Source: CALCMJ01 sp964475415 (GTDB lineage Bacteria > Bacteroidota > Bacteroidia > Chitinophagales > Saprospiraceae). Taken from it: 64,000 nt of DNA. The stretch is from contig CAYYWZ010000011.1 in assembly GCA_964475415.1 (NCBI GenBank), positions 17,221 through 81,220 on the forward strand, in the 5' to 3' direction. The position numbers and the translations under genes are program-made. Numbering within the stretch: position 1 is the first letter of the stretch; each line of letters starts with the position of its first letter. Positions 26,519 through 35,426 of this stretch are shown piece after piece. The notes under the pieces are model-generated. The model was not told where the DNA came from, did not search any database, and saw nothing but the letters and a program-made list of their open reading frames with translations.

Positions 26519-27364
26519 TCAGCTGTCCTGTTTTACTAGTTTGATTCCTTCCGTACTGATACTGATCATTTTGTTTTTGTATAATCCACCTATTGCTTTT
26601 TTAAATACTTTCTTGCTTATTCCAAAGTAGCTATAAATCTCCTCTGGTTTGCTTTTATCATGATAGGGTAGAGATCCACCTGCAGACTTTAATGCCTCTA
26701 CAATTCTAGATGCTTCATCGGATATTGCAGCATATCCTTTTTCACGTATCCTTACATCTATTTTGAAATCTTCTCTAATCTTATCTATAGTCGCTTTCAT
26801 TCGATCGCCAATGTTTAATTTGACATAGGCATCATCTTTATAGATCAGTCCTTGATGCGTCTCATTTATAACCACCTTATAGCCAAGATCTGTTCTTTTC
26901 CAGATAATGATATCTACTTCTTCTCCTTCTGAAACAAGCAGGGGACTCTCTATAAGATATCTAGATAGCTTTACAGTGGCAACTAGTCTATCGCTTTCTT
27001 CATCTAGGTATAAGTAGACCAGTACCTTTTCGCCCTCTTCTACTTTTCTGTTCTGTTCTTTGAAGGGTAGCAAGAGATCCTTACTTAATCCCCAGTCTAG
27101 AAAGGCACCAAAGTTAGTTGTTTGCTTAACCTCTAAAACTCCAAAATCATTTAAAACAATCTTTGGGACTAGTGTAGTGGCAATAGGACGATCCTCGGAG
27201 TCATTGTATATAAAGACCTCTATCTCGTCACCATCTTTTAGATCCTCTGGAATAGCTGAATTAGGAAGAAGAATTCTATCCTCATCTTCCGCATCTATTA
27301 AAAAATATCCAGGTTCTTTTCTCTCTTGGGCTATAAGCTTGTTAAACTTTCCTATTTCTATCAT
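26519..27364 (-). CDS. CvfB/YitL-like S1-domain RNA-binding protein
   Basis: 281 residues. Three S1-like OB domains in tandem, e.g. 'LEVKQTTNFGAFLDWGLSKD' (S1 RNA-binding signature near 79-98), then 'NETHQGLIYKDDAYVKLNIG', and a C-terminal winged helix 'IYSYFGISKKVFKKAIGGLY'. This order defines the CvfB family (RNA-binding regulators; pleiotropic roles in Gram-positive bacteria). The function in Bacteroidota is unstudied as far as I know. The gene is leftward; a broken T9SS substrate lies 30 bp upstream of its start. Confidence 0.88.
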   Translation of the reverse strand: MIEIGKFNKLIAQERKEPGYFLIDAEDEDRILLPNSAIPEDLKDGDEIEVFIYNDSEDRPIATTLVPKIVLNDFGVLEVKQTTNFGAFLDWGLSKDLLLPFKEQNRKVEEGEKVLVYLYLDEESDRLVATVKLSRYLIESPLLVSEGEEVDIIIWKRTDLGYKVVINETHQGLIYKDDAYVKLNIGDRMKATIDKIREDFKIDVRIREKGYAAISDEASRIVEALKSAGGSLPYHDKSKPEEIYSYFGISKKVFKKAIGGLYKNKMISISTEGIKLVKQDS

Positions 27365-27394
27365 AATATTAGCTTCCTAATACAATGATAAGAC

Positions 27395-28326
27395 TTAATT
27401 CTTTATAAACTTTTTTATTACCCTGTTTTCGTTTTCTATGAAGTGGATGAGATACATACCATTGTTCAGACTAGATATGTCAAGCTTGGACTCTCGACCG
27501 CCTTCTTGTACTAGATTGCCATCTATACTATGGATTTCGTAGCTGTAAAAATCTGGGCTAGATCTTACCTTTATGATGTCTGTACTAGGATTAGGACTTA
27601 TACTATAAGACTCTGTTAAGTCATTACTGAGCTAGATTATATCCGAATATTCGTAGTTCCCACCATAATCTATTTGCTTAAGTCTATAATAACTATTGTT
27701 ACTAAAATTTTTGTCTTCATAAGTATAATATTTTTGTGGATCACTAGAATCTTTAGCCTTTACAAAATCTAACGTTCTAAATGTTTTGCTATCATAAGAT
27801 CTTTGTATTTCGAAACCTTCATTATTTATTTCAGAAACAGTATGCCATTTAAGTTTTGCATTATTTCTATTTAGTGTAACATTAAAGCTTGCAAGCTCTA
27901 CTGGTACAGCTTCACCTGATACTGTTCCACAAGGTATTGTCTGGAAAGGAATACCAGGTCCTTGAATAATTATATCGATTGTACAATCTTCACCAGTGAA
28001 AGTAGAGCAATCTGTATTCGGAAATGCTAGATTAGCCGAAGTCGTTGTGCTTGAGCCTCTATTGTTATTTAGATTAAAAAATGATGTAGAATTCCCGTAA
28101 ACGACATTTCCTTGCAAAGTCCATAATCCTATTTGTGGTGTTAGGTTACATTGTAATCTAAAACAAAATTGACAACACAGGTAGGGCCTGACTGACTGGT
28201 TAGTATATCTACAACTTCTATCTCTATATCTACAGTATAGTCATTGTTCGATTCTACAACACATTGACTATTTATTTGAAGAAGAGAAAAAAGTACGAAC
28301 ACGCTAGAAAGCAAAAGTGATTTCAT
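27395..28326 (-). pseudogene. Secreted T9SS (type A) substrate, broken by a frameshift and a nonsense codon
   Basis: Start at 28326 with signal 'LLLSSVFVLFSLLQINSQC'. The first frame stops at 28141-28143; the protein resumes in another frame just before ('TPQIGLWTLQGNVVYGNS'), a one-base-type frameshift. It continues through a fibronectin/Ig-like module ('PVELASFNVTLNRNNAKLKW' to 'YYRLKQIDYGGNYEYSDII'), a standard Bacteroidota unit, to an in-frame TAG at 27632-27634. After it, in frame, comes a full T9SS tail ('YSISPNPSTDIIKVRS', then 'LNNGMYLIHFI') to 27395. Two lesions point to true decay; one sequencing error cannot explain both. Confidence 0.85.
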
Positions 28327-28485
28327 TTTTTTTATATTAAATCAAGTTAATAAGATTAGTAGAAGGGTGTGCTTATGCTTTGTGTGATCTATAATAAAGA
28401 CACTATATTATTCTAAAAGTCATTCTTTTAAATCTTAAATATATTTAATGTATACTAGTTGTCATTTAGTAAATTTAACAACCGT

Positions 28486-28956
28486 ATGAAAAAACCAATA
28501 ACTATAGTAATCTTTTTGGTAGTAAACTTTCTTGCATTAGGCATAGGAAGTGCCATATCTGCTGATGAAGTAACGGGAAATTGGTATAATGAACTTGAAA
28601 AAGCATCATGGACACCTCCTGGATGGTTCTTTGGCTTTGCGTGGACAAGTATAATGATACTATTCTCTGTTTTCATGGCCCAATTATCAATGAAAAGAGA
28701 AAAATTTGATAGAACGCTAATTTTAATGTTTAGTATCCAGTGGGTATTTAATGTAGCTTGGAACTATATATTTTTCGAAAAACAGCTGGTATTACCAGGT
28801 CTTTTATGGATTATATCTCTTTTCTTTATTATTTGTTGGTTTACTAGGGAAGGATTTCGGCAACTAGATAATAAATATGCCATACTTATACTACCATACC
28901 TAGTTTGGCTTGTTGTTGCAACTAGCCTTAATGCTTATATTTTTATATATAACTAA
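28486..28956 (+). CDS. tspO: TspO/MBR family protein
   Basis: Five-helix membrane protein that binds porphyrins/cholesterol-like ligands. 156 residues when started at 28486 ('MKKPITIVIFLVVNFLAL'); the TTG 27 bases upstream would add a hydrophilic tail unlikely in this family. Five hydrophobic segments are seen. Family motifs: 'WYNELEKASWTPPGWFFG' (the P-P-x-W/F loop), 'WVFNVAWNYIFFE' and 'PYLVWLVVATSLNAYI'. Divergent from the broken T9SS gene. Confidence 0.92.
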   Translation: MKKPITIVIFLVVNFLALGIGSAISADEVTGNWYNELEKASWTPPGWFFGFAWTSIMILFSVFMAQLSMKREKFDRTLILMFSIQWVFNVAWNYIFFEKQLVLPGLLWIISLFFIICWFTREGFRQLDNKYAILILPYLVWLVVATSLNAYIFIYN

Positions 28957-28969
28957 GTTTCTAAAATTT

Positions 28970-30031
28970 CTACTTTTTGACTCGACTTAGTCCCATAGCA
29001 TAAAGCATCCATGTAGGTAGAGACTTGTCTTGAGGACGTTTTTGTAGATCTAGATACCAGTTTATTTTCTTCAGAAGTGGAATCTTATGAGCTTCTACAA
29101 ATTCTATCAGTGTGCCGTCAGGATCTTCTATATACGCAAACTGTCCAGCAGCTTCTCCCATATCAAAATCTCCACTGTCTACTGTAAATGCAGAACCAAA
29201 TTCCTTACATCGCTTTCTAAGCGCATCCATTCCTCTAATATCAAAACATAAATGTATATAACCTAGATCGCCCCACATCCTATCTTTGAATAGAGGTGTA
29301 GAATTATGATCTAAGTTTTGGATGAGTTCTATCTCAGACCTTCCCAACAACCTACTGAATGGCCCTCTTCTTTCTTTACTGTGCGTAAGTATAACTCTTC
29401 TTATTTTATGCTCCTTATTTGTTATCTGACTGAAATCCTCATGAACTTTCGTACTGTCATGTAAGACCTTGTCATAACCCAATAAATCTTGATAGAAGGG
29501 TAGAGATAGGTTCATATTACTTACGCCTATTGTACAACCATATATCCCTCCTGTATACCAGAGTTTTTTTCTAAACCAATTATCAGATTCTATAATCTCT
29601 ATTAGATTTCCGTAAAGATCCTTTATGTAAAAATGATTTTCTCCAGTAGCTCTCTTTGATGGATTTGTAAGTATTTCTACCTTTCGCTTTTTAAGTTCTT
29701 GATAAGCTTTATTGACATCGGGACTCTTGAACTTATTTATAGTTATACCTGTATCTCCCAGTGTGGGCTCGAAACCTATATCTATTGGCGTCTTGCTTGT
29801 ATATTGCCATATCTCTAATCCTCCGCCTCCCATATGGTTCATAGCAAGGACGGCATGTCTACTTCTCGGTTCTCCTCCTGTATAGGGTAACATGAGAGCT
29901 GCTTCTGCGGCCTCATCGAAAATAGGAAGATCCATACCTAGGTTTTTCCTATACCAATCCCATGTGTCGTAAACAGATTTGTTTCCTAGACCTATTTGTT
30001 GTATTCCACTTATCAGAAATTGACTTAACAT
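28970..30031 (-). CDS. Tandem VOC (glyoxalase-fold) protein
   Basis: 353 residues with two VOC modules: about 1-150 ('IQQIGLGNKSVYDTWDWYR', 'FYIKDLYGNLIEIIE') and 160-330 ('YGCTIGVSNMNLSLPFYQ', 'GYIHLCFDIRGMDALRKRC', 'AYIEDPDGTLIEFVEAH'). His/Glu ligand positions are visible in both, notably H-x-C-F-D and 'LIEFVE'. It starts ten bases after the SPT-like gene and so is in its operon; a role in processing that product is a guess. No signal peptide. Such two-domain proteins are often annotated simply as 'VOC family'. Confidence 0.8.
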   Translation of the reverse strand: MLSQFLISGIQQIGLGNKSVYDTWDWYRKNLGMDLPIFDEAAEAALMLPYTGGEPRSRHAVLAMNHMGGGGLEIWQYTSKTPIDIGFEPTLGDTGITINKFKSPDVNKAYQELKKRKVEILTNPSKRATGENHFYIKDLYGNLIEIIESDNWFRKKLWYTGGIYGCTIGVSNMNLSLPFYQDLLGYDKVLHDSTKVHEDFSQITNKEHKIRRVILTHSKERRGPFSRLLGRSEIELIQNLDHNSTPLFKDRMWGDLGYIHLCFDIRGMDALRKRCKEFGSAFTVDSGDFDMGEAAGQFAYIEDPDGTLIEFVEAHKIPLLKKINWYLDLQKRPQDKSLPTWMLYAMGLSRVKK

Positions 30032-30041
30032 TTTGACAATC

Positions 30042-31277
30042 TTAAGAGTCCACTGCCATCTGGTATACCTTCGTTTCTAGCTTATGTGAGATCGCCTTGA
30101 AAGCATCGATAGTAAGTCTTATATCTTCTTTAGTATGTACAGTGGTTGGAATCAATCTAAGTAATATCATCCCTTTAGGAATAACAGGGTAGACAACTAT
30201 AGAACAGAATACTTTATGATTTTCTCTTAGGTCGTTTACCAGCGCCATAGCCTCTTCTACAGATCCTTTCATATATACAGGCGTTACGCAAGAATTAGTA
30301 TCTCCTATATCGAATCCCGCATCCTTAAGACCTGACTGCAATAATCTCACATTCTCCCAAAGTTTGTTTTTAAGTTCCGGCATTGTACGCATCATCTCTA
30401 ATCTCTTCATATTTCCTACGACCTGCGTCATCGGCATAGACTTAGCAAATATCTGAGATCTCATATTATATTTCAGGTACTGTACCAAATCCTTGGTTCC
30501 AGCTAAGAATGCACCGATACTACCCATAGACTTAGCAAAAGTTGCAAAGTATACATCTATATCGTCTTGGATACCTTGTTCTTCACCAGCCCCAGATCCT
30601 GTAGTTCCTAGGGTACCAAATCCATGCGCATCATCTACCATAAATCTAAAATTATACTTAGATTTTAGTGCTGCTATTTCTCTTAGTTTTCCTTGGTCAC
30701 CTCTCATACCGAATACACCTTCTGATATAACCAGTATACCTCCTCGTGTTTCTTGCACTATTTTTTCTGCTGACTGTAGATGTTTTTCTAGACTCGCTAC
30801 ATCATTGTGCTGAAAAGCAAACCGCTTTCCTGAATGCATTCTCACACCATCCACGATACATGCATGACATCCTGCATCATAAACTACAACATCTCTTCTA
30901 GTAAGTAGGCAATCTACTGCTGACATTATACCCTGATATCCAAAATTTACAAGAACAGCAGCTTCTTTATTTTCGTAAGCCGCTAATTCCTTCTCTAGTT
31001 CATCATGGAGATCTGTATTTCCAGACATCATCCTTGACCCCATAGGATAGGCTAATCCCCAGTCTTCACTAGCTTGTGCATCTGTTTTTCTAACTTCGGG
31101 ATGGTTAGCTAGTCCTAAATAATTGTTGATAGACCATACAATAACCTCATTTCCGTTGAACTGCATTCTGTTGCTCAGTTCTCCTTCAAGTTTAGGAAAT
31201 ATATAATATCCTTCTGCTACATCTGCATATTTCCCTAGTGGCCCCTTGTCTCTTATTATTCTGTCAAACAAATCCAT
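30042..31277 (-). CDS. PLP-dependent alpha-oxoamine synthase, serine palmitoyltransferase-like
   Basis: 411 residues. Family (SPT/KBL/BioF/HemA) signature: 'NNYLGLANHP' (51-60), 'GNTDLHDELEKELA', PLP-stacking His138 in 'DAGCHACIVDG', 'DDAHGFG' (215-221) and Schiff-base Lys249 in 'ATFAKSMGSIGAF'. It condenses an amino acid with an acyl-CoA/ACP, releasing CO2. In Bacteroidota the closest members make sphinganine backbones, or sulfonolipid backbones when cysteate is used; which one cannot be told here. Operon with the VOC gene (10 bp). An SDR lies 211 bp upstream. Confidence 0.88.
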   Translation of the reverse strand: MDLFDRIIRDKGPLGKYADVAEGYYIFPKLEGELSNRMQFNGNEVIVWSINNYLGLANHPEVRKTDAQASEDWGLAYPMGSRMMSGNTDLHDELEKELAAYENKEAAVLVNFGYQGIMSAVDCLLTRRDVVVYDAGCHACIVDGVRMHSGKRFAFQHNDVASLEKHLQSAEKIVQETRGGILVISEGVFGMRGDQGKLREIAALKSKYNFRFMVDDAHGFGTLGTTGSGAGEEQGIQDDIDVYFATFAKSMGSIGAFLAGTKDLVQYLKYNMRSQIFAKSMPMTQVVGNMKRLEMMRTMPELKNKLWENVRLLQSGLKDAGFDIGDTNSCVTPVYMKGSVEEAMALVNDLRENHKVFCSIVVYPVIPKGMILLRLIPTTVHTKEDIRLTIDAFKAISHKLETKVYQMAVDS

Positions 31278-31335
31278 GTTCTGTATCGTAGTTAAAGTTC
31301 TCTAATAAGTAATGTATATCATTAAAACAAAGCTT

Positions 31336-31343
31336 CAAAAATA
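31336..31343 (-). promoter_or_regulatory. Candidate -7 box of the SPT-like/VOC operon
   Basis: On the minus strand TATTTTTG matches TAnnTTTG and lies about 59 bases before the start codon. A TTG exists upstream but with a spacing of only 14, shorter than usual. Confidence 0.35.
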
Positions 31344-31488
31344 GACTTTATATATAACAATTATGAATTATATAGTCATTTAATAAGTCTGAGAATTACT
31401 GTTTTGGCTTTCTATATCATTTTATTACCGAAAAAAGTATAAAGTTATACTTATATCTAATGCTTTTAAACTATTAATATTAAGTGTG

Positions 31489-32283
31489 TTAGGTAACTTT
31501 TGAGTTGGCGATTATCTTTCTAAATAAGTTTGGAAATAGCCTTGATACTAGGATAGCAAATTTTGTCTCTTTCAGATTTCCTATCGAAAATTCGGCACTT
31601 TTTTGCTCTATACCTTTCATTGCAATCCTAGCAAACTCATCTAGCGGCATACCGTTTTTTTGGGCTTCGTCCATGGTGTTTTGTGGAGAACCATCGGCTG
31701 TTAATGCATTTTTAGAGATATTAGTCTTTATAAATCCAGGAGTTATCATGGTGATATCTATTTCTGTATCATATAATTCGGCTCTAAGCGCTTCGAAAAA
31801 ACCATGAAGGGCAAACTTAGATGCTGAATATCCCGAACGCATCGGAACTCCGAACTTCCCTGCCGAACTACTTATGACAACATACTGACCTTTGTTTTTA
31901 TGTAAAAAGTGGGGGAGTATAGCCTTAGATAATGCAACCGTGCCTAGATAGTTAACATCCATCAACTTTTTATACACATTGAAACTCGTATCTTTTGCGA
32001 GAGATCTCTGAGAAATACCACCATTATTGATCAGTATGTCAATTGTATGTTTTTGCAGTACCTTATCCACTATATTTTCTATATTATCATGCTGGATAAG
32101 ATCTAAGGGTACAGTAAAAAATCGATCTGGATTTGCGCATTTTTCTTTGACCAAATTAAGCGTTGATTGCTTTCTAGCAGAACCTATAACAGTATAACCT
32201 TTAGCATTATAAGATAAGGCTAATGCTTCCCCTATCCCTGAGCTAGCACCCGTAATCCATACTGTCTGACTGTTATTTTTCAT
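31489..32283 (-). CDS. Short-chain dehydrogenase/reductase (SDR)
   Basis: 264 residues, classical SDR. Cofactor loop 'VWITGASSGIGEALALSY' (8-25), 'INNGGISQRS', catalytic Ser ... 'YVVISSSAGKFGVPMRSGYSASKFALHGF' (quoted in part: active Tyr-x3-Lys is 'YSASK'), and 'MITPGFIKTNIS'. The sequence resembles DHRS7-type SDRs, which include reductases of lipid ketones. It lies in the same direction just upstream of the SPT-like gene, so reduction of a 3-keto lipid product is possible but unproven. Start is the first ATG; arfB is 27 bp upstream in the same direction. Confidence 0.88.
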   Translation of the reverse strand: MKNNSQTVWITGASSGIGEALALSYNAKGYTVIGSARKQSTLNLVKEKCANPDRFFTVPLDLIQHDNIENIVDKVLQKHTIDILINNGGISQRSLAKDTSFNVYKKLMDVNYLGTVALSKAILPHFLHKNKGQYVVISSSAGKFGVPMRSGYSASKFALHGFFEALRAELYDTEIDITMITPGFIKTNISKNALTADGSPQNTMDEAQKNGMPLDEFARIAMKGIEQKSAEFSIGNLKETKFAILVSRLFPNLFRKIIANSKVT

Positions 32284-32310
32284 TGAATTAATATAATAAT
32301 TTATAAGGTA

Positions 32311-32736
32311 CTATTGATATTGATCAGGTTTTTTTCTCAGCTGTTTGATAACTGATTTATGTTTTTTGTTAGCTCTTATTTTCGCTTTCACCTTTCCAGG
32401 AACTCTTGTTGGTATTCTCCTTTTTTTCTGATGCAGGGTTTTCCTGATAAGTTTTTTGAAATTATCTATAACCCTTACTTTATTCTTCAACTGAGAACGT
32501 GTCGCCTGAGAATACATAGAAAGTTCTGAATTATGCTTGAGTCTATGACTTAGCTTCTGTAATAAGATTTCTTTCTGTCTATCAGTCAATATATCTGACT
32601 TTGTGATGTCAAATTTAAGTATCACCTTGGTCTCTACCTTATTGACATGCTGACCACCGCTTCCTCCTGATCTCGAGGTAGAGAAACTTAGTTCCTTTAT
32701 TAACTTATTCCATTCTACGTTTTCTATATTGCTCAT
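32311..32736 (-). CDS. arfB: Alternative ribosome-rescue factor ArfB (peptidyl-tRNA hydrolase)
   Basis: Releases nascent chains from ribosomes stalled on mRNAs without a stop codon. 141 residues. Catalytic GGQ at 27-29 in 'RSGGSGGQHVNKVETKV', with the long basic C-terminal tail ('KKRRIPTRVPGKVKAKIRAN', followed by more Lys/Arg) that reaches into the empty mRNA channel. It lacks the codon-recognition domain of release factors. Leftward; probably co-transcribed with the SDR gene 27 bp downstream. Confidence 0.95.
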   Translation of the reverse strand: MSNIENVEWNKLIKELSFSTSRSGGSGGQHVNKVETKVILKFDITKSDILTDRQKEILLQKLSHRLKHNSELSMYSQATRSQLKNKVRVIDNFKKLIRKTLHQKKRRIPTRVPGKVKAKIRANKKHKSVIKQLRKKPDQYQ

Positions 32737-32829
32737 AATAGATCCAAATATACAATATAGAAATCAAGGTATGAATTATGGTACAGAAGTAAAGTGCAAG
32801 AAGATCATATATTGACATTGAACTAAAAG

Positions 32830-32863
32830 GTAATATTACTTGTTACTAAAGGTAAAAATACCT
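32830..32863 (+). promoter_or_regulatory. Promoter/operator region of the MbcA-RES module
   Basis: Two palindromes: GTAATATTAC (32830-32839) and AGGTA-4-TACCT (32850-32863). A TTG at 32840-32842 and TATATTG at 32863-32869 are 20 bases apart, a good -33/-7 pair, so the second palindrome ends on the -7 box. Antitoxin autorepression at this site is inferred. Confidence 0.5.
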
Positions 32864-32873
32864 ATATTGTATT

Positions 32874-33296
32874 ATGACAAGATCAGAAAAAAATATTTAC
32901 ACCGGCATACCATCTCAAATTAACCCTACCCAGGTACTTGCCTTAGTACATGCTGGCAAGGTAACTTCTAGATACATGACTGTGCTAAAGAGTGTCTCAG
33001 AGATTGCAGATGACGTGATTTCTGATTGGTTAAACATCAATGTAAAAACCTTCAGATCTTACAAATCGAAAAATGTAAAAATAAAAGAAGATTTGCAAGA
33101 ACACACCTTGATGTTACTGTCTCTTATGAAGCATGGAGAAGAAGTGTTCGGAGATACAGACGCCTTTAATGATTGGTTAGATACTGATAATTTTTTCCTC
33201 AACTGGCAGAAGCCTAACATCTACCTTAATACGATATCTGGAATACAATTTATAGATGACCAACTTACTGGAATGGAATATGGCGATAATGCATAG
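32874..33296 (+). CDS. Antitoxin of the Xre/MbcA/ParS family (toxin-binding domain DUF2384)
   Basis: 140 residues. N-terminal HTH-like region ('KSVSEIADDVISDWLNINVK', near 48-67) then the MbcA/ParS toxin-binding half: 'FGDTDAFNDWLDTDNFFLNW' near 94-113, with 'F-x-x-W-L' and a C-terminal 'IDDQLTGMEYG', the tail that typically plugs the RES toxin pocket. Its partner begins five bases downstream. Antitoxins of this type repress their own operon. Confidence 0.9.
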   Translation: MTRSEKNIYTGIPSQINPTQVLALVHAGKVTSRYMTVLKSVSEIADDVISDWLNINVKTFRSYKSKNVKIKEDLQEHTLMLLSLMKHGEEVFGDTDAFNDWLDTDNFFLNWQKPNIYLNTISGIQFIDDQLTGMEYGDNA

Positions 33297-33301
33297 CAAA
33301 T

Positions 33302-33757
33302 ATGAAAGTATACCGAATTGCTATAGAGAAATATGCTAACTCCTTGTTTGCATCAGGTAGGCCTGCAAGATGGAATGATAAAAATCAATTTGTACTATAT
33401 ACCAGCAGCTCTAGATCCTTATGCGCTCTAGAACTACTTGTAAGAAGAGCATCTATTAAGGTAAGAATTCCTTACAAAATTATGGTTATAGAGGTACGAA
33501 TAGACGAGAATGAAATTGTGGATATACAAGAAAAAAATCTAGGGAAAAACTGGAGAACAACAGGAGCATATGTAGCTCTAAGACAAAAGGGTAGCGAGTG
33601 GTATAGATCTAACAATTCATTGGTCATGAGTGTACCTTCTGCAGTAATTCCAGAAGAACGTAATTTTGTCATTAATACACAACATACAGACTACAGTACA
33701 AAAACAAAACTTATCAGTACAGAAACATTTCTGTGGGACGAAAGGCTTATAAGATAA
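33302..33757 (+). CDS. RES-domain NAD+-degrading toxin
   Basis: 151 residues. The RES family degrades or phosphorolyses NAD+, stopping growth. Its name-giving residues are visible: Arg in 'ASGRPARWN' (about 19-27), Glu in 'CALELLVRRA' and Ser in 'VMSVPSAVIPEERNFVIN' (about 106-123). Length and order match RES toxins such as MbcT. Directly follows its antitoxin. A terminator follows 25 bases downstream, closing a compact two-gene module. Confidence 0.92.
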   Translation: MKVYRIAIEKYANSLFASGRPARWNDKNQFVLYTSSSRSLCALELLVRRASIKVRIPYKIMVIEVRIDENEIVDIQEKNLGKNWRTTGAYVALRQKGSEWYRSNNSLVMSVPSAVIPEERNFVINTQHTDYSTKTKLISTETFLWDERLIR

Positions 33758-33782
33758 AGATTGAAGAATCTTTATAAAAAAT

Positions 33783-33803
33783 AGGGGAGTGACTCCCCTT
33801 TTA
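33783..33803 (+). terminator. Rho-independent terminator of the MbcA-RES module
   Basis: AGGGGAG (33783-33789), loop TGA, CTCCCCT (33793-33799), followed by T residues. Confidence 0.85.
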
Positions 33804-33874
33804 TTTTAGTAGTATTTGTTATAGCCCTTACTCTTTTATTCCTAGACAAATTCTAAAAGCGAATAACTATATAG

Positions 33875-33882
33875 TAGTTTTG
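33875..33882 (+). promoter_or_regulatory. Candidate -7 box four bases before a start codon
   Basis: TAGTTTTG fits TAnnTTTG and ends only four bases before the ATG at 33887. A transcript from it would begin essentially at the start codon. No obvious -33. Confidence 0.35.
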
Positions 33883-33886
33883 TCAA

Positions 33887-34651
33887 ATGAAAAATATAAA
33901 TATCTCCGCGTTATTAGCTGTTCTTTTTATCATCTCTTCGTGTTCTCCTAAAACATCTGGTTTTAAAAGTAATCTGAGTAATTCTAAAGCTGATCAAATA
34001 ATATCTAAATCTATCCAAGCGCACGGAGGTATTGCTTACGAAAAGGAAACCATTCAGTTTATCTTTAGAAAAAATAATTATATATTTTCTCATCCTGATG
34101 GCGGTTATTTATATCAGAGTACGAAAACCTCAAAGGATGGATCAGAAATTATAGATGTGTTAGATAATGGCGTTTTTACAAGAAAAATTAATGGTAGTGA
34201 AAAATCACTCTCGGATAAAGATATACGCAGGTTTTCTGATGGTCTTAATTCTGTGATCTATTTTGCCTCATTACCATATAAACTCTCTGACAAGGCCGTA
34301 TCCAAGAAATATTTTGATGAGGTAACTATTAAGGGCAAGAAATATCATGAGCTAGAAATTACTTTTTCTGAAGAAGATGGAGGAACAGATCACGATGATG
34401 TTTTTCATTACTGGATTGCTCATGATGACTATACTATAGATTATCTCGCGTATAGTTACCAAGTAAATGGTGGCGGCGTTAGATTCCGCAGTGCATTTAA
34501 TCCATCTGTTGTGGCGGGTATTAGATTCCAAGATTATATTAATTTTAAAGCGCCTGTAGGAACGCCATTGGAAAATCTTCCTGAATTATACGAATCTGGT
34601 AAACTCAAAGAACTTTCTAGAATAATTACAGAATCTATCACTCAGCTATAA
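33887..34651 (+). CDS. Lipoprotein of the DUF6503 type
   Basis: 254 residues. Lipoprotein signal 'LLAVLFIISSCSPK' (Cys near 19). The rest has the 'ADQIISKSIQAHGGIAYEKE' opening and beta-rich repeats ('ITFSEEDGGTDHDDVFHYWI', 'YTIDYLAYSYQVNGGGVRFR') of a LolA/outer-membrane-lipoprotein-sorting-like fold common in Bacteroidota; the family name DUF6503 is from memory. Function unknown. Between two toxin-antitoxin modules. A TACAAATG/CATTTGTA dyad follows at 34791-34816. Confidence 0.72.
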   Translation: MKNINISALLAVLFIISSCSPKTSGFKSNLSNSKADQIISKSIQAHGGIAYEKETIQFIFRKNNYIFSHPDGGYLYQSTKTSKDGSEIIDVLDNGVFTRKINGSEKSLSDKDIRRFSDGLNSVIYFASLPYKLSDKAVSKKYFDEVTIKGKKYHELEITFSEEDGGTDHDDVFHYWIAHDDYTIDYLAYSYQVNGGGVRFRSAFNPSVVAGIRFQDYINFKAPVGTPLENLPELYESGKLKELSRIITESITQL

Positions 34652-34790
34652 ACGTCTGTAAACGAATACGATAGACTATAGATGGTGTTTTATATTTTCC
34701 ATGTATTTCTTTCCTATAATTAATATTATGTTAAATAGAATATTCTGAATAATAGCCTACCCAGAAGCACTTCCTATGTTGGAAAGTATT

Positions 34791-34816
34791 TACAAATGAA
34801 TTTACAGCCATTTGTA
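34791..34816. other. 8-bp perfect dyad between two converging genes
   Basis: TACAAATG (34791-34798) and CATTTGTA (34809-34816) are perfect complements with a 10-base loop. There is no T-run, so it is at best a weak terminator or a decay-protecting hairpin. Confidence 0.35.
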
Positions 34817-34863
34817 CAGTACATTAATAAGTCTTTTATGTTAGATTGTTAGAGGTAGGTATT

Positions 34864-35181
34864 TTACTTTACAAGCATCTCATTAATCACCTCTTTTATA
34901 CTTACAATAGTCTTTGTAGGGATCATTCCAAGATTGATTGTGATTCTTTTCTTATCAATAGTTCTAATTTGATCTAATGCAATCATACCAGTTATCTTTG
35001 ATTTATTAATTTTAATTCTAGTTGGATATTTCTTTTTATTACTGGTTATTGGAACAATTATTACTGTATTCAAAACAGAATTCATTTCATTAGGCGAAAT
35101 TATAACACATGGTCTAGTTTTTTTTATTTCGCTTCCAATAGTTGGGTCTAAATTCACAATTACTAATTCATATTGAATCAT
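34864..35181 (-). CDS. mazF: MazF-family endoribonuclease toxin
   Basis: 105 residues. 'VNLDPTIGSEIKKTRPCVII' is the MazF/PemK start (D-P-x-x-G-x-E-x-x-K-x-R-P); 'VPITSNKK' and 'MIALDQIRTIDKKRI' carry the usual S-T/S-K-x and D-Q-(I/V)-R-T-(I/V)-D-x-x-R motifs of the RNA-cleaving site. Its start overlaps the stop of the antitoxin gene by four bases (ATGA), so translation is coupled. Sequence-specific cleavage of mRNA is the family activity; the recognised site is unknown. Confidence 0.95.
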   Translation of the reverse strand: MIQYELVIVNLDPTIGSEIKKTRPCVIISPNEMNSVLNTVIIVPITSNKKKYPTRIKINKSKITGMIALDQIRTIDKKRITINLGMIPTKTIVSIKEVINEMLVK

Positions 35182-35411
35182 ATTTCTTCATCTTCAAAAA
35201 AGTCAGGAAATAACCGTTCTTCATTTGGGTCAGATGTTATTTTTTCAAAATCCTTCTTCCAATTTATTCTAGGTTTTTCTTTTGGCCTAATTTCTATATA
35301 TCCTTTTTTTAATTTCAATTCAACAGTTCCTTCTATGTTGTATTCTTCAATAATGGCTTTTGGTAATCTTAAGCCCTTTGAATTTCCAACTTTAATAATT
35401 TTTAGATCCAT
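35178..35411 (-). CDS. mazE: MazE-family antitoxin (SpoVT/AbrB fold)
   Basis: 77 residues. N-terminal AbrB swapped-hairpin domain 'IIKVGNSKGLRLPKAIIEEY' (4-23) binds DNA; the acidic C-terminal tail ('DFEKITSDPNEERLFPDFF', ending DEEI) wraps the MazF dimer. It is the first gene of the operon. A perfect 8-bp palindrome 16 bases upstream is the likely operator. Confidence 0.93.
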   Translation of the reverse strand: MDLKIIKVGNSKGLRLPKAIIEEYNIEGTVELKLKKGYIEIRPKEKPRINWKKDFEKITSDPNEERLFPDFFEDEEI

Positions 35412-35426
35412 AGTTACTACTTTGTA

